A DNA stretch of 64,000 bases from DYGX01 sp035325905. Its GTDB lineage: Bacteria; Chloroflexota; Anaerolineae; Aggregatilineales; Aggregatilineaceae. The stretch lies in contig DAOKYY010000006.1 in the NCBI GenBank assembly GCA_035325905.1, forward strand, positions 1 to 64,000. The letters are read 5' to 3'. Positions 61,224 through 64,000 of this stretch are shown piece by piece (position 1 is the first letter of the stretch; every line of letters begins with the position of its first letter). The notes below the pieces were generated by a model, which ran no database searches, was not told where the DNA came from, and worked only from the letters and a program-made list of their open reading frames with translations. Position numbers and translations under genes: made by a program.

Positions 61224-62669
61224 ATGGTTGAAGTCATCGTGATCGGAGGCGGACCGGCTGGCGTCACGGCGGCGATCCGGGCGCGCGAACTCGGCGCGCA
61301 GGTCACACTGATCGAGCGCGGCAGACTGGGCGGCACGTGCACCAACGACGGCTGCGTGCCGACGCGCGTCCTGGCGAAGGCTGCGCGCCTCATGCGCGAC
61401 GCCGAAGATTTTTCGACCTACGGCTTGCAGGGCGAGCTGCCAACAGTGGATTTCGCGCAGCTCCTGGCGCGCACGCAGCAGGTTGTGTATCAGGTCCACG
61501 AGAAGAAACAACTGATCGGCCATCTGCGCGAGTCCGGTGTAAAGGTCATCGACAACAGCGGCGGCGCGGCGTTCGTCGATCCGCATACAATCGAGCTGGG
61601 AGACGGGCGACGTTTGAGCGCGGACCGGTTCATCCTGGCGGTGGGCGGGCACGCGCGCCGGTTCGATTTCCCCGGCAGCGAGCACGCCCAGACCCACCAC
61701 GACGTCTGGTCCCTGCCCGGCCTGCCGAAATCTGTCGTGATCGTCGGCGCTTCGGCGACCGGTGCGCAGCTTGCCTCGATCTTCTCGGCGTTCGGCGCGG
61801 ATGTGACGCTGCTCGAAGCTGCGCCGCGCATCCTGGCCCGCGAGGACGAGGCGATCTCGACCGTCATGCGGCAGGCGTTCGAGACGCGCGGTGTGCGCGT
61901 GATCGAGGGCATCGGCGGGATCGAGCGGATCGAGCGCGAGGGCGATAGCCTGCGCCTGACCTACAAGCAGGGCGACGAGCGCCCCAGCCTGATCGCCGAG
62001 CGCGTGCTGCTCGCGGTCGGCTGGGTCGGCAACGTCGAGAGTCTGAATCTTGCCGCCGCAGGACTCGACGGCAACGGGCGCGGCTACGTCGAGGTGAACG
62101 ACTATCTCCAAACGGCAGCGCCGCACATCTTCGCGGCGGGCGACATCACCGGGCGGATGATGCTGGTCCAAAGCGGCAGCTACGAGGGGCGGCTCGCGGC
62201 AGAGAACGCGGTGCTCGGCCCCGGCCAGCCGCACTCGCACCACATCGTCCCGCATGGCAGCTTCACCGACCCGGAATACGCCGCCGTCGGCCTGACCGAA
62301 GCGGAAGCGCGCGCCGCGCACGACATTGCGGTCGTCACGGTGCCGTACACCGAGCTAGATCGCGCCGTGATCGACGGCCGCACCGAAGGTTTCTGCAAGC
62401 TGATCGTCTCGCAAGACACGCACCGCGTGCTGGGCGCGCATATCGTCGGCGAGCAGGCGGTCGAGGCGTCGCAGATTGTCGCGGCGGGCATGGCCGCCGG
62501 GATGTGGGTCGAGCAGCTCGCCGAGCTAGAGCTGGCCTACCCGACCTACACTGCGATCGTCGGGCTGGCGGCGCGCCGGCTGCTACGGGTGCTGGGCGTC
62601 ACGCCGCTGGCCGCGGAATGGCAGGCGCTCGGCTCGACGCTGCAAGCCGAGTGGGAACGGAGCGCGTAG
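61224..62669 (+). CDS. FAD-dependent disulfide oxidoreductase (dihydrolipoamide dehydrogenase/mercuric reductase-like)
   Basis: The 481-residue protein is a class I pyridine-nucleotide-disulfide oxidoreductase. It has the FAD motif VIVIGGGPAGVTAAIRA at the N-terminus, a redox-active disulfide in GGTCTNDGCVPTRVL (Cys-x4-Cys), the NAD(P) motif VIVGASATGAQLASIF, the second FAD motif HIFAAGDITG and a C-terminal dimerisation domain (GAHIVGEQAVEASQIVAAG). No lipoyl enzyme or mercury gene is adjacent, so the substrate is unknown. GGAGG precedes the ATG at 61224. It ends two bases before the next gene. Confidence 0.87.
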   Translation: MVEVIVIGGGPAGVTAAIRARELGAQVTLIERGRLGGTCTNDGCVPTRVLAKAARLMRDAEDFSTYGLQGELPTVDFAQLLARTQQVVYQVHEKKQLIGHLRESGVKVIDNSGGAAFVDPHTIELGDGRRLSADRFILAVGGHARRFDFPGSEHAQTHHDVWSLPGLPKSVVIVGASATGAQLASIFSAFGADVTLLEAAPRILAREDEAISTVMRQAFETRGVRVIEGIGGIERIEREGDSLRLTYKQGDERPSLIAERVLLAVGWVGNVESLNLAAAGLDGNGRGYVEVNDYLQTAAPHIFAAGDITGRMMLVQSGSYEGRLAAENAVLGPGQPHSHHIVPHGSFTDPEYAAVGLTEAEARAAHDIAVVTVPYTELDRAVIDGRTEGFCKLIVSQDTHRVLGAHIVGEQAVEASQIVAAGMAAGMWVEQLAELELAYPTYTAIVGLAARRLLRVLGVTPLAAEWQALGSTLQAEWERSA

Positions 62670-62671
62670 CG

Positions 62672-63952
62672 ATGGCCGCCAGCGCCGCCCGCTTCCGAAC
62701 CGCGCGTAACGCGCGCGTCCTTTGGGCGCTGAGCATGGCGTTGATTGTGGCGTCTTTCTTGTTCCGCACGTGGAACACGCCAGGGCTTGTCACCTCGCTC
62801 GGCGTGACCGGGTGGGACCTGGTGATCGAGATCGCGTGGTGGTCGGTGATCATCCCGGCGGCGGCGCCTGCGTATGGCGCCGTCGGCCTGCTGACGGCCA
62901 CGCGCAAGCCGCACAATCCGATCGGGTGGCTGGCGCTGGGCCTCAGCATCCTGATCGCGGTGCAGGATATGGCGTGGCAGTACGCCGTGCGCGCGGGCGC
63001 GGTCGAGCCGGGGAAATGGCCCGGCGAGCCGATCGCCGCCTGGCTGACCGGCTGGCTCGGCCTGTTGATGATGCCACCCTTCCTGTTCACGCTGATCCTG
63101 CTGTACTTCCCGGAGGGACGGCTCCTGTCGCCGCGCTGGCGGTGGGTGGCGCGCATGGCGCTGCTCAGCGTCCTGCTCGGCACGTGCGTCGCGATCTTCC
63201 AGCCCTCGCTGATGTCCGGCGCGCTACTAGGCGAGAGCATCTGGCAGCGCCGCGCGATGGATATGCTGCGCGTGGCCGAGATCGGGTCGCAGATCAGCCT
63301 GCTGCTGGCGGCGCTGTCGGTCGTGCTGCGCTATCGCCGCGCGACGGGATACGAGCGCCAGCAGGTCAAGTGGCTGGCGTATATCAGCGTCATGATCGGC
63401 CTGTCGTTCGGGGCCGGAGCGCTCGCGTGGTCTTTCGATGGGGGGTACTACCTGGGGAGCGCGGTCCTGTCTATCGCGATTTTGGGGATGGCGATTGGCT
63501 TCCCGCTGACAATCGGAATCGCGATCTTCAGGCACCGGCTGTACGAAATCGACGTGATTATCAATCGCACGCTGGTCTATGGCGCGCTAACCGCCGTGCT
63601 GCTGGCGACCTACGTCACGAGCGTTCTGGCGCTTCAGTACACCTTCCGGCACCTGACGGGCGAGCAATCGAGCCTCGCGGTAGTCACTTCGACAATCGCG
63701 ATCGTGGCGCTGTTCAACCCGCTGCGCAACCGGCTGCAAGACCTGATTGACCGCCGCTTCTATCGCAGCAAGTACGACGCCGAGCAGACGCTGGCCGCCT
63801 TCAGCAAGCGCCTGCGCAGCGAGGTTGATCTCGATCGCCTGACGGCCGGCCTGATGTCGGTCGTGGACGAGGCCGTTCACCCGTCGCACGTGTCGCTGTG
63901 GATGGTCAAGCGCCCGGCTCAGCCAAACCTGGCGCAGAAAGAGCGGAGATAA
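62672..63952 (+). CDS. Membrane sensor-like protein lacking a kinase domain
   Basis: The 426-residue protein has about eight membrane segments, including FLFRTWNTPGLVTSLGV and MMPPFLFTLILLYFPEGRLL, then RHRLYEIDVIINRTLVYG and a cytoplasmic helix FYRSKYDAEQTLAAFSKRLRSEVDLDRL. The order matches the N-terminal half of ComP-like sensor kinases, but the protein stops where a GAF or histidine kinase domain would begin. GGAG precedes the ATG at 62672. Another frame starts two bases after its stop. It may be a stand-alone receptor or an early-terminated kinase. Confidence 0.7.
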   Translation: MAASAARFRTARNARVLWALSMALIVASFLFRTWNTPGLVTSLGVTGWDLVIEIAWWSVIIPAAAPAYGAVGLLTATRKPHNPIGWLALGLSILIAVQDMAWQYAVRAGAVEPGKWPGEPIAAWLTGWLGLLMMPPFLFTLILLYFPEGRLLSPRWRWVARMALLSVLLGTCVAIFQPSLMSGALLGESIWQRRAMDMLRVAEIGSQISLLLAALSVVLRYRRATGYERQQVKWLAYISVMIGLSFGAGALAWSFDGGYYLGSAVLSIAILGMAIGFPLTIGIAIFRHRLYEIDVIINRTLVYGALTAVLLATYVTSVLALQYTFRHLTGEQSSLAVVTSTIAIVALFNPLRNRLQDLIDRRFYRSKYDAEQTLAAFSKRLRSEVDLDRLTAGLMSVVDEAVHPSHVSLWMVKRPAQPNLAQKERR

Positions 63953-63954
63953 AG

Positions 63955-64000
63955 ATGACGCTCACCACATCCATTCAAGCGCTCAGCCGCCTGAAAAGCC
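63955..64000 (+). CDS. Start of a gene cut by the window end
   Basis: An ATG five bases after GGAGATAA opens a frame (MTLTTSIQALSRLKS) that runs off the end of the window. Too little is present to identify it. Its tight spacing to the sensor-like gene suggests the same operon. Confidence 0.5.
   Translation, partial: MTLTTSIQALSRLKS

Overview
The window is GC-rich, gene-dense bacterial DNA. The gene content suggests a member of the Chloroflexota, probably a heterotroph of the Anaerolineae/Aggregatilineales type. Pointers are the many sugar and peptide ABC uptake systems without their own ATPases, an FMN-riboswitch-controlled RibY-like binding protein (RibXY transporters are known from Chloroflexus), GAF-rich NarL-type two-component systems, SH3b/LysM secreted proteins and an AniA-like NirK with an extra cupredoxin domain. 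The lineage is an inference; no rRNA or tRNA gene was seen.

Layout. (1) 0.15-9.6 kb: a complete leftward myo-inositol operon, iolA-iolC-iolB-iolD-iolE-iolG, with a divergent LacD-type aldolase that probably replaces IolJ and a convergent LacI-family repressor. A good promoter with a LacI-type operator at its start site lies in the divergent region. (2) 9.7-12 kb: a 122-bp MITE-like inverted-repeat element, an unknown protein, a cupin and a methyltransferase-like protein. (3) 12-19 kb: two NarL-type two-component systems transcribed head to head, one soluble with five GAF-like domains and one membrane-bound. (4) 19-21.6 kb: a poly-[4Fe-4S] protein and an FmdE-MobB fusion, pointing to molybdenum-enzyme metabolism. 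(5) 21.7-23.6 kb: a WecD/WecE pair for dTDP-Fuc4NAc. (6) 23.6-29 kb, leftward: riboswitch-controlled RibY, a COG2407 sugar isomerase, a radical SAM protein and a TorD-like chaperone. (7) 29-33.3 kb: GNAT and a peptide-type ABC importer without ATPases. (8) 33.4-40.4 kb: a ribose/xylose-type ABC importer whose binding protein holds two nearly identical tandem binding domains, a XylA-like isomerase and a GNAT. (9) 40.5-50.4 kb: a LacI-controlled glycoside operon (CUT1 importer, secreted CBM9-like hydrolase, DUF624, GH130, Gfo/Idh/MocA), probably for mannosides. (10) 50.6-56.5 kb: a LysM protein, a heterodimeric ABC exporter and a small regulator/membrane-protein pair. (11) 56.6-61 kb: a Crp/Fnr regulator and a denitrification cluster (ferredoxin, nirK, DUF59, DUF2249, NnrS-like) behind two FNR-type boxes. 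(12) 61-64 kb: a flavin disulfide oxidoreductase and a membrane receptor without a kinase domain, continuing past the window end.

The theme is carbohydrate scavenging with local transcription control (two LacI repressors with visible operators) plus facultative nitrite respiration. The most unusual items are the duplicated binding protein at 33.6-35.6 kb, the FMN riboswitch/RibY unit, the FmdE-MobB fusion, and the repeated use of a strong hairpin just after each substrate-binding-protein gene.
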